Source: a bacterium (lineage in GTDB: Bacteria; Planctomycetota; JAFGQW01). Taken from it: a stretch of DNA of 64,000 nucleotides. The translations under genes and the position numbers were made by a program. This document shows, piece after piece, positions 1 to 8,221 of this stretch. Position 1 is the first letter of the stretch; each line of letters begins with the position of its first letter. The stretch covers positions 558,001 through 622,000 of the forward strand of contig JAUHXU010000003.1 of assembly GCA_030426805.1 (NCBI GenBank), written 5' to 3'. The notes under the pieces were generated by a model. That model ran no database searches and was not told the DNA's origin. It worked only from the letters and a program-made list of their open reading frames with translations.

Positions 1-999
1 GTTCGTGCCGTAGAGCTGGCTCGACGTGTTCGCGAGGCGACTCGGCAGATCCGTGTAGCCGACGATGTGCACACCGTCGTGCATGACGACTTCGTTCGGC
101 TTCGTCACGGCGCAGTTGCCGCCCTGCTCGGCCGCGAGATCGACGACGACCGATCCGGGCTTCATGCTCTCGACCATCGCCGTCGTGATCAGCTCGGGTG
201 CTTTCTTGCCCGGGATCAGCGCGGTCGTGATGATGATGTCCACTTCCTTGGCCTGCTCGGCGAAGAGCTTCATCTCCGCCTCGATGAACTCCTTGCTCAT
301 CGTCTTCGCGTAGCCGCCGCTCGTGCCGCCCTCTTCCTGCGGGAAGTCGAGGTAGAGGAACTCGGCGCCCATCGACTTGACCTGATCTGCGACCTCCGGC
401 CGCACGTCGAAGGCACGCACGATCGCGCCGAGACCGCGCGCCGCGCCGATCGCCGCGAGGCCCGCGACGCCGGCGCCGATGACCATCACCTTCGCCGGCG
501 GCACCTTGCCGGCCGCGGTGATCTGCCCGGTGAAGAAGCGCCCGAAGAGCCCCGCCGCCTCGACGACCGCCCGGTAGCCGGCGATGTTCGCCATCGAGCT
601 GAGGGCGTCCATCTTCTGCGCGCGGCTGATGCGCGGCACCGCGTCCATCGCGAGGGCGGTCGCCTTCTTCTCGGCGATCGACTTCAGCAGCGCCTCGTTC
701 TGCGCCGGATAGAGGAAGCTGACGAACACCTTGCCGTCCGTGAGCCGTCCGATCTCGTCGGGGTTCGGCTCACGCACCTTCAGGATCACGTCGGCGTCAC
801 GCCACAGCGCGTCGACGTCGTCGACGATCGTGCAGCCCGCGTCGCGGTAGGCCTGGTCCGGGAAGCTCGCCGCTTCGCCGGCGCCGGCCTGGACCGACAC
901 CTCGAAACCGAGCTTCTTCATCAACCGGGTCGCGGTGTCGGGCGTCGCTGCGACGCGACACTCGCCGGGATGCACTTCCTTCGGGATGCCGACTCTCAT
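1..999 (-). CDS. pntA: NAD(P) transhydrogenase subunit alpha, N-terminal 333 residues (runs off window)
   Basis: Hydride transfer between NADH and NADP+ coupled to proton movement; this is the NAD(H)-binding alpha subunit. The minus-strand reading frame has no stop before the window edge, so the C-terminus is missing. The protein opens MRVGIPKEVHPGECRVAATP, the usual alanine-dehydrogenase/PntA start, and carries the Rossmann glycine motif GAGVAG at residues 175-180 followed by the acidic DVRPE (198-202). The family-typical RLANTSSQLYGTN segment lies at the edge. Alanine dehydrogenase is the main alternative, but the QEEGGTSGGYAK region (221-232) is typical of PntA. No strong ribosome binding site is visible. 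The partner subunits should follow beyond position 1. Confidence 0.93.
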   Translation of the reverse strand, partial: MRVGIPKEVHPGECRVAATPDTATRLMKKLGFEVSVQAGAGEAASFPDQAYRDAGCTIVDDVDALWRDADVILKVREPNPDEIGRLTDGKVFVSFLYPAQNEALLKSIAEKKATALAMDAVPRISRAQKMDALSSMANIAGYRAVVEAAGLFGRFFTGQITAAGKVPPAKVMVIGAGVAGLAAIGAARGLGAIVRAFDVRPEVADQVKSMGAEFLYLDFPQEEGGTSGGYAKTMSKEFIEAEMKLFAEQAKEVDIIITTALIPGKKAPELITTAMVESMKPGSVVVDLAAEQGGNCAVTKPNEVVMHDGVHIVGYTDLPSRLANTSSQLYGTN

Positions 1000-1160
1000 C
1001 GAAATCGCTTTCCGGGGGAGGGGTGCCGGGCGGCACGTGGGACTCGGTCGGGCCGGCGATCGCTGGCCGCGAGAGTCGCATCTTAGATGAGAGCCGACCG
1101 GGAATCCACCGCGAACGGCCCGGTTCAGAGCGCTTCGGTCGGCGCGTCCCGAGCCGGGAA

Positions 1161-1787
1161 CTACCGTCCGACCGCGCGGGCGATCCGGGCGTTCGCGTGC
1201 TCGAGCGCGGCCCTGGCGGCCTCGCGCAGCGCGGGGCCGTCGGCGTTGCGGGCCAGCTCACCGAGGATCGCGCGGAAGGTCGCGTCGTGCAGTTCGGCGC
1301 GATCGAGCACGTCGATCGCGAGCGCCCGCTGGTCGCTGGGCGCCGAATCGTCGCGGACGATCGCGAGGACGGACGCGGCATGCGGTCGAGCCGCGACGCC
1401 GGCGATCCGAAGGATGTCGAGTGCGGCGCTCCGGAAGTCGTCCGTCCCGAGGACGGCGCGCGCCCCGTCTACCGCGTGAACCGCGTAGTCCGGCCGCGCG
1501 ACGAGCAGCGCAGCAGCGCGCTCGCGATGTGCGCGCAACGCCCCGGGGTCGGCGAGCAATGCCGCGAGTCGACGCGCCGCCTCGCGGACGTCGCGGGCGC
1601 GCCGGGGCGGCTCGTCGGCGAGCAGCTCGAGCGCCATCTCCCGATCGTAGCGGTCTCCGATCGCCAGCGCGGTGAGCGCGACCTCGGTCCGGTCGCGGTC
1701 CCGATCGGTGCCGCCGTCAGAGCAGCCCGCGAACATCGCGAGCACGAGCACCCCGCAACACGCGAGGCGGCTACGGCTTCGGCGCAT
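1161..1787 (-). CDS. Putative lipoprotein with HEAT-like helical repeats
   Basis: 208 residues. The N-terminus (MRRSRSRLACCGVLVLAMFAGC) is a lipoprotein signal with a lipobox ending at Cys22, so the mature protein should be lipid-anchored outside the cytoplasmic membrane. The rest is Ala/Arg/Asp-rich with amphipathic helical stretches such as ALDILRIAGVA and REAARAALEHA, resembling HEAT/PBS-type repeats. The start overlaps the end of the upstream NTF2-like gene by 17 nt, so the two are probably translated together. No enzymatic motif is visible; the function is unknown. Confidence 0.6.
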   Translation of the reverse strand: MRRSRSRLACCGVLVLAMFAGCSDGGTDRDRDRTEVALTALAIGDRYDREMALELLADEPPRRARDVREAARRLAALLADPGALRAHRERAAALLVARPDYAVHAVDGARAVLGTDDFRSAALDILRIAGVAARPHAASVLAIVRDDSAPSDQRALAIDVLDRAELHDATFRAILGELARNADGPALREAARAALEHANARIARAVGR

Positions 1788-2304
1788 TCGCCTCGGAGAT
1801 GTGCAGGTGGTAGATGCGCGAACGATCCCGCACCGCCTTGCCGGTCGGCCGGTTGGACGGCGCCATCAGCGCCGTGCAACGGTAGCGCTCGGTCGAGCCG
1901 GGCGCGACGCTCTTGCCCGGCACGCGACGCTCGAACTCGATCACCGTGGCGGTCGGGCTGTCGGCCTCGCCGATCACCTGGCAGTCGGTGATCACCGTCT
2001 GGGCGGTCGCGTCGGCCGGGCTCCAGAGCTGGACCCAGTCGGCGACCGCACGCTCGCCCTCGAGCGTGATCGGCTTGCCGTCGTTGCCGGGGACGAAGAG
2101 CAGCGGCTCGGCGCTCGTCTTGTCCGCGAAGAAGCCGTTGAGCGCCTTCACGTCCCGCCGGTCGAGTGCCTCGAACAGATCGTGATGGTAGTCGAGCGCC
2201 GGTTTGGCAGGCCCCTCGTCGCCGCGCGACACCGCCGATGCCATCAGCACGCCGACGCCGACCACCGCAAAGAACATCCCCAGGTTCGTCACGAAACGCT
2301 TCAT
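1771..2304 (-). CDS. Exported NTF2/SnoaL-like domain protein
   Basis: 177 residues from the ATG at 2304, chosen because GGGAG lies at Shine-Dalgarno distance and the protein then starts MKRFVTNLGMFFAVVGVGVL, a good signal peptide or anchor; an earlier in-frame start gives only a proline/glycine-rich extension. The domain (HHDLFEALDRRDVKALNGFFADK..., then ...VADWVQLW... and ...VIEFERRV...YRCTALM) has the pattern of a SnoaL/DUF4440-type cone fold, which often binds small ligands or acts as a scaffold. It forms a two-gene unit with the following lipoprotein. The substrate is unknown. Confidence 0.6.
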   Translation of the reverse strand: MKRFVTNLGMFFAVVGVGVLMASAVSRGDEGPAKPALDYHHDLFEALDRRDVKALNGFFADKTSAEPLLFVPGNDGKPITLEGERAVADWVQLWSPADATAQTVITDCQVIGEADSPTATVIEFERRVPGKSVAPGSTERYRCTALMAPSNRPTGKAVRDRSRIYHLHISEANAPKP

Positions 2305-2459
2305 CGCAAGACTCCCGAGATTCGCGGTCGCCGGAGGCCGCCCTGACCCGCCGCACGACACACGCGCACTACAACGCTACTTGATCCGACCACTTCGACC
2401 TGCTCGCCTCGATCCGCCAGGGCCGTCACAGCCGCCCGCTCAGGCAGCTCCGGCAGCTC
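2305..2459. other. Intergenic stretch, nothing assigned
   Basis: Spacer between the anti-sigma-like gene and the NTF2-like gene. I see no gene, and no clear promoter or terminator with a T-run. Confidence 0.5.
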
Positions 2460-2888
2460 TCACTGGTCGGAGATGACGTGGCGGCCGTCGCCGCGCTTGG
2501 TCCGCTCGTCCGGCTTCGGCTCGTCGCCCTTGGGACTCGGCTTCGCGACCGGAGGCGCGGTGCGGGTCGGGCGCTCGACGACCTTGTCCGTGCGGTCCAC
2601 GTTCGTCGGCTCGTTCTGCATCGTCCAGCCGAGGACCGCGAGGACCACGGCCGCGGCGACGCCGGCGGCGAGGGGAAGGTAGCGGACCGTTCCGGTCGTG
2701 CTCGACCGGCGACGGGTGCGCACGTCGCGCAACGCGTGGCGCGCCCCGCTCGATCCGAGATCGAGCGGCTGCACCCGGTAACGCTTGCACGCGAGCTTGC
2801 GCTCGAGGTCCTGCACGAACGGGTCGGGCGTGTCGCTCGACGCGTCGGCTGACCAGAGGTAGCGGTCGTCGCTCATCGGGCCGCTCAT
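2460..2888 (-). CDS. Single-pass membrane protein, probable anti-sigma partner
   Basis: 142 residues. The start is fixed by a strong GGAGGAG 5 nt before the ATG and by an ATGA overlap with the sigma-factor stop. A cytoplasmic N-terminal segment (about 1-68) is followed by one transmembrane helix (about 70-87, LPLAAGVAAAVVLAVLGW) and a Pro/Lys/Asp/Glu-rich outer tail. The layout (sigma gene then a coupled single-TM protein) is that of anti-sigma factors, but I do not see the zinc-binding HxxxCxxC of the ZAS family, so the role rests on context. Confidence 0.55.
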   Translation of the reverse strand: MSGPMSDDRYLWSADASSDTPDPFVQDLERKLACKRYRVQPLDLGSSGARHALRDVRTRRRSSTTGTVRYLPLAAGVAAAVVLAVLGWTMQNEPTNVDRTDKVVERPTRTAPPVAKPSPKGDEPKPDERTKRGDGRHVISDQ

Positions 2889-3544
2889 CGGTACTCCTCC
2901 CGCTCCAAGCGCTCGCGCAGCAGCTTCATCCCTCGGAAGAGATTGACGCGAACCGAGCCCGGGGTCATCCCCGTGCGGGAGGCGATCTCGGGCCCGGAGA
3001 GCTGGAGCACGAGACGCAAGGTCAGCGGCTCGCGATAGCACTCCGGCAATGCCCGGATGTGGTCGAGGATCTCGTTGGCTTCCGCCTGCGCGGACGACGA
3101 CACCTCGATGGCGACGTCGACCTCTTCGCAGGACTGGAGGGGCTCCAGGTCGGCGCGTGCGCGGATCGCGTCCCGTCCGGTGTTCCGGGCGATCGAGCAA
3201 AGCCAGGCCGCAAAGCGGTCGGGCTGCTTGATCCCCCCGATCGAACGGAGCGCTGCGACAGCGACGTCCTGCATCAAATCCTCGGCCTCCTGGTCCGCCA
3301 TCATGCTCAACAGGATGCCGTGCACCGTCTGAGCGTAGCGGTTCCACAGGACTTCAAACGCCCCCCGATCGCCACGCTGCGCGCAGCGGACCCAGTGGCT
3401 GTCTGAATCACGTCCTTCTTGCCTGTCCGAATCCACTCGGTCCGAATCCGGATCACTCCGGTCCGAACCGCCGACCGGCGGCGGCGAGGTTGGCGCTGAC
3501 ATCGGGTCCGTGCGAGGCCCCCGACGGCGTGCGATCGATCGCAT
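2885..3544 (-). CDS. ECF-type RNA polymerase sigma factor
   Basis: About 219 residues from the ATG at 3544, which has GGAGG 6 nt upstream; a second ATG at 3502 would give 205 residues. After an Asp/Ser-rich N-terminus, region 2 is seen in GAFEVLWNRYAQTVHGILLS and DQEAEDLMQDVAVAAL, and region 4 in LPECYREPLTLRLVLQLSGP followed by EIASRTGMTPGSVRVNLFRG, a helix-turn-helix for the -35 element. No anti-sigma-like domain is fused. It is translationally coupled to the membrane protein behind it, which probably controls it. The regulon cannot be deduced from the window. Confidence 0.87.
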   Translation of the reverse strand: MRSIARRRGPRTDPMSAPTSPPPVGGSDRSDPDSDRVDSDRQEGRDSDSHWVRCAQRGDRGAFEVLWNRYAQTVHGILLSMMADQEAEDLMQDVAVAALRSIGGIKQPDRFAAWLCSIARNTGRDAIRARADLEPLQSCEEVDVAIEVSSSAQAEANEILDHIRALPECYREPLTLRLVLQLSGPEIASRTGMTPGSVRVNLFRGMKLLRERLEREEYR

Positions 3545-3758
3545 GCTTCGCCTCCGACGGGCCCCGACGCCCCGATTCACGACGTTTCGTGAAGTCGAAG
3601 CCGCGTGGCCCATTCCCTCCGAGATCGCTTGCAGGAGAAACCCCCGAGAGCTCCAAGCCCAGCGGGATCCTCGCATTGTAGCGCGTTTCGGAGTCGACGT
3701 CTCGCGCCAATACTCGATCGCTTCCGGCGGGGAATAGACCGGAACCCCTACCCGGTCG

Positions 3759-4478
3759 TTAGCGAGCTTTTGGCAGTTCTTTGCCTCGGCCCACGGCCCC
3801 TCGCTCGTCGAACACGAAACACGAGCCGCGCCAGCGGCCGGCGTGCGCATCCGCGGCGTCCAGGTAGCCGAGGATCCCGCCGTCGAGTTGCACGACGTCG
3901 TCGAAGCCCCGCGCGCGCAGCCACGCCGAGGCCTTCTCGCACCGAATCCCGCCGGTGCAGAACATCGCGATCCGACGGTCGCGCGCCGGATCGAGGTTCG
4001 CCTCGGCCCACGCCGGGAAGTCGCGGAACGCCGCGGTGCCGGGATCGATCGCCCCGTCGAACGTGCCGAGTGCGACCTCGTAGTGGTTGCGCACGTCGAT
4101 CACGGTCACATCGCGTTCCGCGAGCAACGCGTCCCATCGCGCCGCGTCGGCACGTGCGCCCGTTCGCTCGGGATCGCTCTCGCAACCGAGCGCGACGATC
4201 TCGTCCCGCACGCGCACGCGCAACCGACGAAACGGCGCCGCGTCGACCGGCGCACGGTGCACGCGGAGATCGGACCAATCGAAGCGCCGACACACCGCGG
4301 CGACGAACGCGTCGATCGCGTTCGCGCACCCGGCCACTTGTGCATTGATCCCTTCGCGCGCGACGAGCACGGTGCCGCGCAGCGCGCCGTCGGTGGCGAG
4401 TGCCTCGAGCGCATCGCGCGCCGAGGCCGGGTCGGCGATCGGCGCGAAGCGGTAGAAGCTCGCAATCGTGTCTGCCAT
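3759..4478 (-). CDS. trhO: tRNA uridine(34) hydroxylase, rhodanese family
   Basis: 239 residues. TrhO (YceA, formerly UPF0176) makes 5-hydroxyuridine at the wobble position of tRNAs using O2. The N-terminal ferredoxin-like acylphosphatase-type domain (1-95) includes the family motif REGINAQVAG (41-50), and the rhodanese domain (115-235) has the active-site loop CTGGIRCEKAS with Cys174 and Cys180. VIDVRNHYE (126-134) and LDGGILGYL (198-206) are also standard. Length fits the shorter members of the family. It lies behind the RRM gene on the same strand but is separated by a strong hairpin. Confidence 0.92.
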   Translation of the reverse strand: MADTIASFYRFAPIADPASARDALEALATDGALRGTVLVAREGINAQVAGCANAIDAFVAAVCRRFDWSDLRVHRAPVDAAPFRRLRVRVRDEIVALGCESDPERTGARADAARWDALLAERDVTVIDVRNHYEVALGTFDGAIDPGTAAFRDFPAWAEANLDPARDRRIAMFCTGGIRCEKASAWLRARGFDDVVQLDGGILGYLDAADAHAGRWRGSCFVFDERGAVGRGKELPKAR

Positions 4479-4498
4479 CGATTCGGTCCGTACGTGCG

Positions 4499-4537
4499 CG
4501 CGGCGAGGCCGGGCGTTGTCGCTCCGGCCTCGCCGCG
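4499..4537 (-). terminator. 14-bp perfect stem hairpin behind the RRM gene
   Basis: Positions 4499-4512 and 4524-4537 are perfect inverted repeats with an 11-nt loop, located between the RRM stop (4567) and the trhO start (4478). There is no T-run after it, so it may be a terminator of a G+C-rich type or an mRNA 3' end stabiliser. Confidence 0.5.
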
Positions 4538-4566
4538 TCAAAGACGGCGCGTTTCCGCGCTGGGTC

Positions 4567-4863
4567 TTACCAGCGACGGCCGCCGCCGCCGCCACCACCG
4601 CCGCCGCCGCCACGCGGCGCGCGCGGCTTGGCCTCGTTGACGGTGAGCGTGCGTCCACCGAGCTGCGAGCCGTTGAGCGCCTCGATCGCGGCGCGACCCT
4701 GGCCCTCGTCGCGCATCTCGACGAAGCAGAAGCCGCGCGGGCGGCCGGTCTCGCGGTCCATGACGATGCTGACGCGATCGACGTCACCGTGCGCGGCGAA
4801 CAGATCGTGCACCTCGGACTCGCTGATTTCGTAAGGCATGTTGCCGACGTAGATGTTGAGCAT
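4567..4863 (-). CDS. RRM-type RNA-binding protein with poly-glycine tail
   Basis: 98 residues from the ATG at 4863. One RNA recognition motif fills residues 1-79: RNP2 is IYVGNM near the N-terminus and RNP1 is RGFCFVEM, with the usual LNGSQLGGRTLTVNEAK ending. The C-terminus is a run of eleven glycines then RRW. Such single-RRM proteins occur in cyanobacteria and several other phyla and bind RNA, often in cold or stress responses. Upstream on this strand lies a structured element (5094-5183) that could belong to its leader. The shortest start was chosen because homology begins there. Confidence 0.9.
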   Translation of the reverse strand: MLNIYVGNMPYEISESEVHDLFAAHGDVDRVSIVMDRETGRPRGFCFVEMRDEGQGRAAIEALNGSQLGGRTLTVNEAKPRAPRGGGGGGGGGGGRRW

Positions 4864-5093
4864 TCCAGTCAACCCAACCCCGAGAGACGAAAGCCGGACG
4901 AGATCCTCGGGGAGTGATCGGCGTCTAGGCATGAAGCGTGGCACTCCGTAAGGAATCGAGTGCCGTATTCGGCCGTTCGGACCCGAGGGTTCCGGCCAGC
5001 CATCTCAATCCAAGAGGCAATCGGCACGGATATCAACCAGGATTCGCCGGCTTGCAAAGCGTGAACCGGACAGCGCCCGGTTCCAAAAAAGAA

Positions 5094-5183
5094 GGGGAGT
5101 TCCCGCCGGAGGCCCCTCCGATCGACGTGACGCGGCCGAAGATTGCGGCCGGATGACGCCGGGAGGGGGCTCGGGAACTCCCC
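5094..5183. other. Multibranched inverted-repeat element (candidate structured RNA)
   Basis: A 12-bp perfect outer stem (GGGGAGTTCCCG at 5094-5105 with CGGGAACTCCCC at 5172-5183) encloses two further perfect hairpins: CGGAGG/CCTCCG at 5107-5120 and CGGCCG/CGGCCG at 5133-5151. A separate 7-bp hairpin (GAACCGG/CCGGTTC, about 5063-5083) sits just before it. The whole gap 4864-5298 has no credible gene. The strand of the RNA, if any, is unknown: it would lie in the leader of the RRM gene on the minus strand or of the DUF3052 relic/hydrolase on the plus strand. Confidence 0.5.
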
Positions 5184-5298
5184 TGCGGCCCTTCTCTATC
5201 CACTATGGGAAGGACACTATGTCGGATGTAACCACAGATCCGGGGTGCGCCGGATCGCAATCCCGGGGAATCCGAAGCCCCTACGCGAACTTCTCGAA

Positions 5299-5538
5299 AT
5301 GAACCCGATGGCGAAGGCGACCGCCGGCTATTCCGGCACCCCGCTCGCGAAGAAACTCGGCACGAAGGCCGACGATCGACTGCTCCCGGTGCGCGCGCCG
5401 GACGGATTCGGGGCGTCGATCGCGCCGCTCCCGGCGGGCGTGACCGTGCGGTCCCGGGCCCGGGCCACCGACGGGACGTGGTCCGGTCTTCGGTTCGTCG
5501 TCCGCCGCGAAGCCCGCACGTCGTGGCCCACCCGCTGA
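5299..5538 (+). pseudogene. DUF3052 family gene with internal deletion
   Basis: 79 residues from the ATG at 5299 (a second ATG at 5308). The first part, AGYSGTPLAKKLGTKADDRL and on to PLPAGVTV, is the typical DUF3052 N-terminus, and the last part, TDGTWSGLRFVVRREAR, is the typical DUF3052 C-terminus. Family members known to me are about 130-145 residues, so roughly 60-70 central residues are missing in frame. At the join the DNA reads cgggcccgggcc, a short direct repeat (about 5456-5467), consistent with a repeat-mediated deletion. The 3' end overlaps the next gene. A functional mini-protein cannot be excluded. Confidence 0.6.
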
Positions 5539-6365
5539 TCCGCCGGCTCGTGTTCTGGATCCTCACCGCGCTCTCGCTCTACGTCGCGATCTGCGCGGCG
5601 ATGTGGTTGTTTCAGGCGCGGCTGATCTTCCTGCCCGGCGGCGGGGACTGGGACGAGTCGCCGGCCGACCTCGGGCTCGCGTTCACCGAGTTGCGCCTCC
5701 CGGTCGACGACGGCGCGACGATCCACGCGTGGCACGTTCCGCACGCCGATGCCCGCGGCACCGTGTTGTTCTGCCACGGCAACGCGGGGACGTTGCGCGG
5801 TCGACTCGGACTCGTCGAAGCCCTGCATCGTCGCGGCCTGGCGTCGCTCTTCTTCGACTACCGCGGCTACGGCAAGAGCGACGGTTCGCCGTCGGAACGA
5901 AACACGTATGCCGACTGCGACGCGGCGTGGACGTGGCTCACGACGACGGGCGGCGTGCCGCCCGAGCGCATCGTGCTGTGGGGGCGCTCGCTCGGTGGCG
6001 CGGTCGCCGTCGAGTGCGCATCGCGTCGACCGGTCGCGGCGCTGGTCGTGGAGTCTTCGTTCTCGAGCCTCGTCGACGCCGCCGCGCACCACTACCCGTG
6101 GGCGCCGGTCCGGCTCCTGCTCCGGCATCGGTTCGACGCGGCCTCCCGGATACCGTCGATCGACGTGCCCAAGCTGTTCGCGATCTTCGACGACGATCGC
6201 GTCGTCCCGCCGCACCTCGGCCGCCGCCTCGTCGACGTGGCCCGCGAGCCGAAGACGCTGCTCACCCTCACGGGCGACCACGACACGGCACTCGTCCACG
6301 CGGTCGAGGCCCGCACGCCGCTGACCCGTTTCCTCGACGCGGTGTTGCCCCCGATCGCCAAGTAG
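5523..6365 (+). CDS. Membrane-anchored alpha/beta hydrolase (BEM46/YfhR-like)
   Basis: 280 residues from a GTG at 5523; an in-frame GTG at 5478 would add 15 residues and neither has a good Shine-Dalgarno. One N-terminal membrane helix (LVFWILTALSLYVAICAAMWL) precedes the hydrolase domain. Catalytic elements are visible: oxyanion region CHGNAGT, nucleophile elbow GRSLGG with Ser156, an acid in IFDDDRVVPP (about Asp225) and His253 in GDHDTAL. FFDYRGYGKSDG is characteristic of the BEM46 group. The substrate is unknown; an ester hydrolase at the inner membrane is likely. It overlaps the 3' end of the DUF3052 relic. Confidence 0.85.
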   Translation: MAHPLIRRLVFWILTALSLYVAICAAMWLFQARLIFLPGGGDWDESPADLGLAFTELRLPVDDGATIHAWHVPHADARGTVLFCHGNAGTLRGRLGLVEALHRRGLASLFFDYRGYGKSDGSPSERNTYADCDAAWTWLTTTGGVPPERIVLWGRSLGGAVAVECASRRPVAALVVESSFSSLVDAAAHHYPWAPVRLLLRHRFDAASRIPSIDVPKLFAIFDDDRVVPPHLGRRLVDVAREPKTLLTLTGDHDTALVHAVEARTPLTRFLDAVLPPIAK

Positions 6366-6507
6366 CCGCCGCGTCTCGACTTGCGCCCTCGTCTCGAGAC
6401 AGGCTCATCCTTTTCCCGGCTGCGCGCCGATAAAGGACAGCAGAGGGCTGCTGCCGTGGCGCAAACCAAGCGGGCGCCGCGCAGCAAATGGCCGGAAGGA
6501 GTCCAGC

Positions 6508-7104
6508 GTGAGCGAGCTGGCCGTGCTCGTCGTCGACGACGAGCCCGAAGTGTGTCGGTTCATGGAGCGTTTCCTGGTGTCCGAGGGGCACCAGACACGC
6601 ACCATCGACGATCCGACCACGGCGATCGATGCGCTCAAGGAAACGGTCTACAACGTCGTCATCCTCGACCTGGCGATGCCGGGTTGCTCGGGGATCGATC
6701 TGTTGAAGAAGATCCGTGAGGCCGACCCCGACATCGCGGCGATGATCATCACCGGCAACCCGTCGGTCGAGTCCGCCGCCGAGTCGATCCAGCACGGCGT
6801 GTCCGCGTATCTGCGCAAGCCGTTCTCGGTGGACGAGCTGCGTGAATCGCTGTCGCGGATCATGCAGGCGAAGGGGCTCGCGCCGCGCACGGAACTCGAC
6901 CTGCAGCGCACGATCGGCGAGAACCTGCGGCGCGCCCGCAAGTCGCGCGGACTCACGCTGATGCAGGTCGCCCAGCGCAGCCAGCTCTCGATCGGACTGC
7001 TCTCCAAGATGGAGCGCGCCGAGTCCGGGATGTCGCTGTCGTCGCTGTTCAAGGTCGCCAGCGCCCTCGAGGTGAAGCTCAGCGACCTCGTCGACGATTT
7101 CTGA
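6508..7104 (+). CDS. Response regulator: receiver domain fused to XRE-type HTH
   Basis: 198 residues; GTG start with GGAAGGAG at the right distance. The receiver domain (1-120) has the acidic pocket DDE (10-12), phosphoacceptor Asp54 in VILDLAMPG, Thr82 in MIITGNPS and Lys104 in YLRKPF. Residues 135-195 form an XRE/Cro helix-turn-helix (IGENLRRARKSRGLTLMQVA, then SKMERAESGMSLSSLFKVAS). Receiver plus XRE is an unusual pairing compared with OmpR, NarL or NtrC types. No histidine kinase is encoded nearby, so it is probably an orphan regulator; the target genes are unknown. Confidence 0.9.
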   Translation: MSELAVLVVDDEPEVCRFMERFLVSEGHQTRTIDDPTTAIDALKETVYNVVILDLAMPGCSGIDLLKKIREADPDIAAMIITGNPSVESAAESIQHGVSAYLRKPFSVDELRESLSRIMQAKGLAPRTELDLQRTIGENLRRARKSRGLTLMQVAQRSQLSIGLLSKMERAESGMSLSSLFKVASALEVKLSDLVDDF

Positions 7105-7108
7105 TCCG

Positions 7109-8113
7109 TCAATCGCGCGCGCGTTTCGCTCGGATCGAGGCCGCGACTTCGGCCGCCGAACGATCGAACGCCGCGCGCACCGCCGCCGCATCGACGGCGG
7201 CGTCGCCGGCACGCATTCGGTGCCACCGGCGATCCGACGGAACCCGCGTCAACCCGGCGAGGAAGCCGCGCAGCCACGCGATCGGATGGCGCTCCTTCAG
7301 CGCCATCTTCGCGAACCAGTAGGCGTGCCCGGCGAGAAGCCGATGCACCCGCGGCCAGACGACGGCGGCGGGCAGGTTGCGCGCCTGCACGCGGACGAGG
7401 TTGCGCGTGCTGAGGCGGACGGTCGTCGCGTTGATCATGCTGCCGGTCGTCGCACTGCCCACGTGGCGGCACCGCGCCTCGGCGACGAAGCGCGCGCGCA
7501 GGCCGGCGCGATGCGCGCGCAACCCGAAGTCGACGTCCTCGAAGTAGGCGAAGAGCGAGCGCTCCAGGCCACCGACCGCGTCGTACGCCGCGCGCCGCAT
7601 CACGACCGCGCACCAGCTCGCGCTCAGGACGTCGCGCGTCGCGTACTGGCCGCGGTCGGTCTCGAAGCGCCCGATCGGATACGGCAGGAACCAACGGCCG
7701 AGACCGTCGCCGGCGTTGTCGAGCCGCGTCGGGTCGGCATCGGCGACGATCGTCGGTGCGACGATCGCGACGGTCGGCTCGGCGTCGAGCACCCCGGCGA
7801 GGGTCGCGAGCCACGACGGCTCGGGGCGGGCGTCGTCGTTGAGCACGGCGACGTACGGCGTGCGGGTCGCGCGGATCGCGTCGTCGACCGCGGCCGCGAA
7901 GCCGCGATTCTCGCCGGCGCCGATCACCGCCACGTCGAGCCCGGGCGGCACCGCGACCCGCTCCGCCGCCCCGTCGGCGCTGTTGTCGGCGACGACGACG
8001 CGGAAGTCGCTGCGGCGCTGCGCGGCGAGCGACGCCAGGCACGGGCCGAGCCATCGCACCGGATCCAGCGTCGGGACGATCACCGCTATCGCGTGCGCGT
8101 CGGGCTGTCTCAT
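7109..8113 (-). CDS. Family 2 glycosyltransferase
   Basis: 334 residues. The GT-A fold start is IAVIVPTLDPVRWLGPCLAS; VVVADNSADG and the divalent-cation site VLNDDARPEP follow, and the late motif AYFEDVDFGLRAHRAGLRAR is typical of rhamnosyltransferase-like GT2 enzymes. It transfers a sugar from a nucleotide donor to a surface polysaccharide or lipid-linked glycan; donor and acceptor cannot be told. The stop lies 4 nt from the convergent regulator gene stop. No membrane helices are evident, so it acts at the cytoplasmic face. Confidence 0.85.
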   Translation of the reverse strand: MRQPDAHAIAVIVPTLDPVRWLGPCLASLAAQRRSDFRVVVADNSADGAAERVAVPPGLDVAVIGAGENRGFAAAVDDAIRATRTPYVAVLNDDARPEPSWLATLAGVLDAEPTVAIVAPTIVADADPTRLDNAGDGLGRWFLPYPIGRFETDRGQYATRDVLSASWCAVVMRRAAYDAVGGLERSLFAYFEDVDFGLRAHRAGLRARFVAEARCRHVGSATTGSMINATTVRLSTRNLVRVQARNLPAAVVWPRVHRLLAGHAYWFAKMALKERHPIAWLRGFLAGLTRVPSDRRWHRMRAGDAAVDAAAVRAAFDRSAAEVAASIRAKRARD

Positions 8114-8221
8114 TCCGTGATCTCGGCGGCGGTCGGCAGCAACGGGAACCTCAGTTGGTAGACTGTAGCGTGCCGGCGTTGCCGGTGACACCACGACCGC
8201 GAACTTCTGTGACGGACGACC

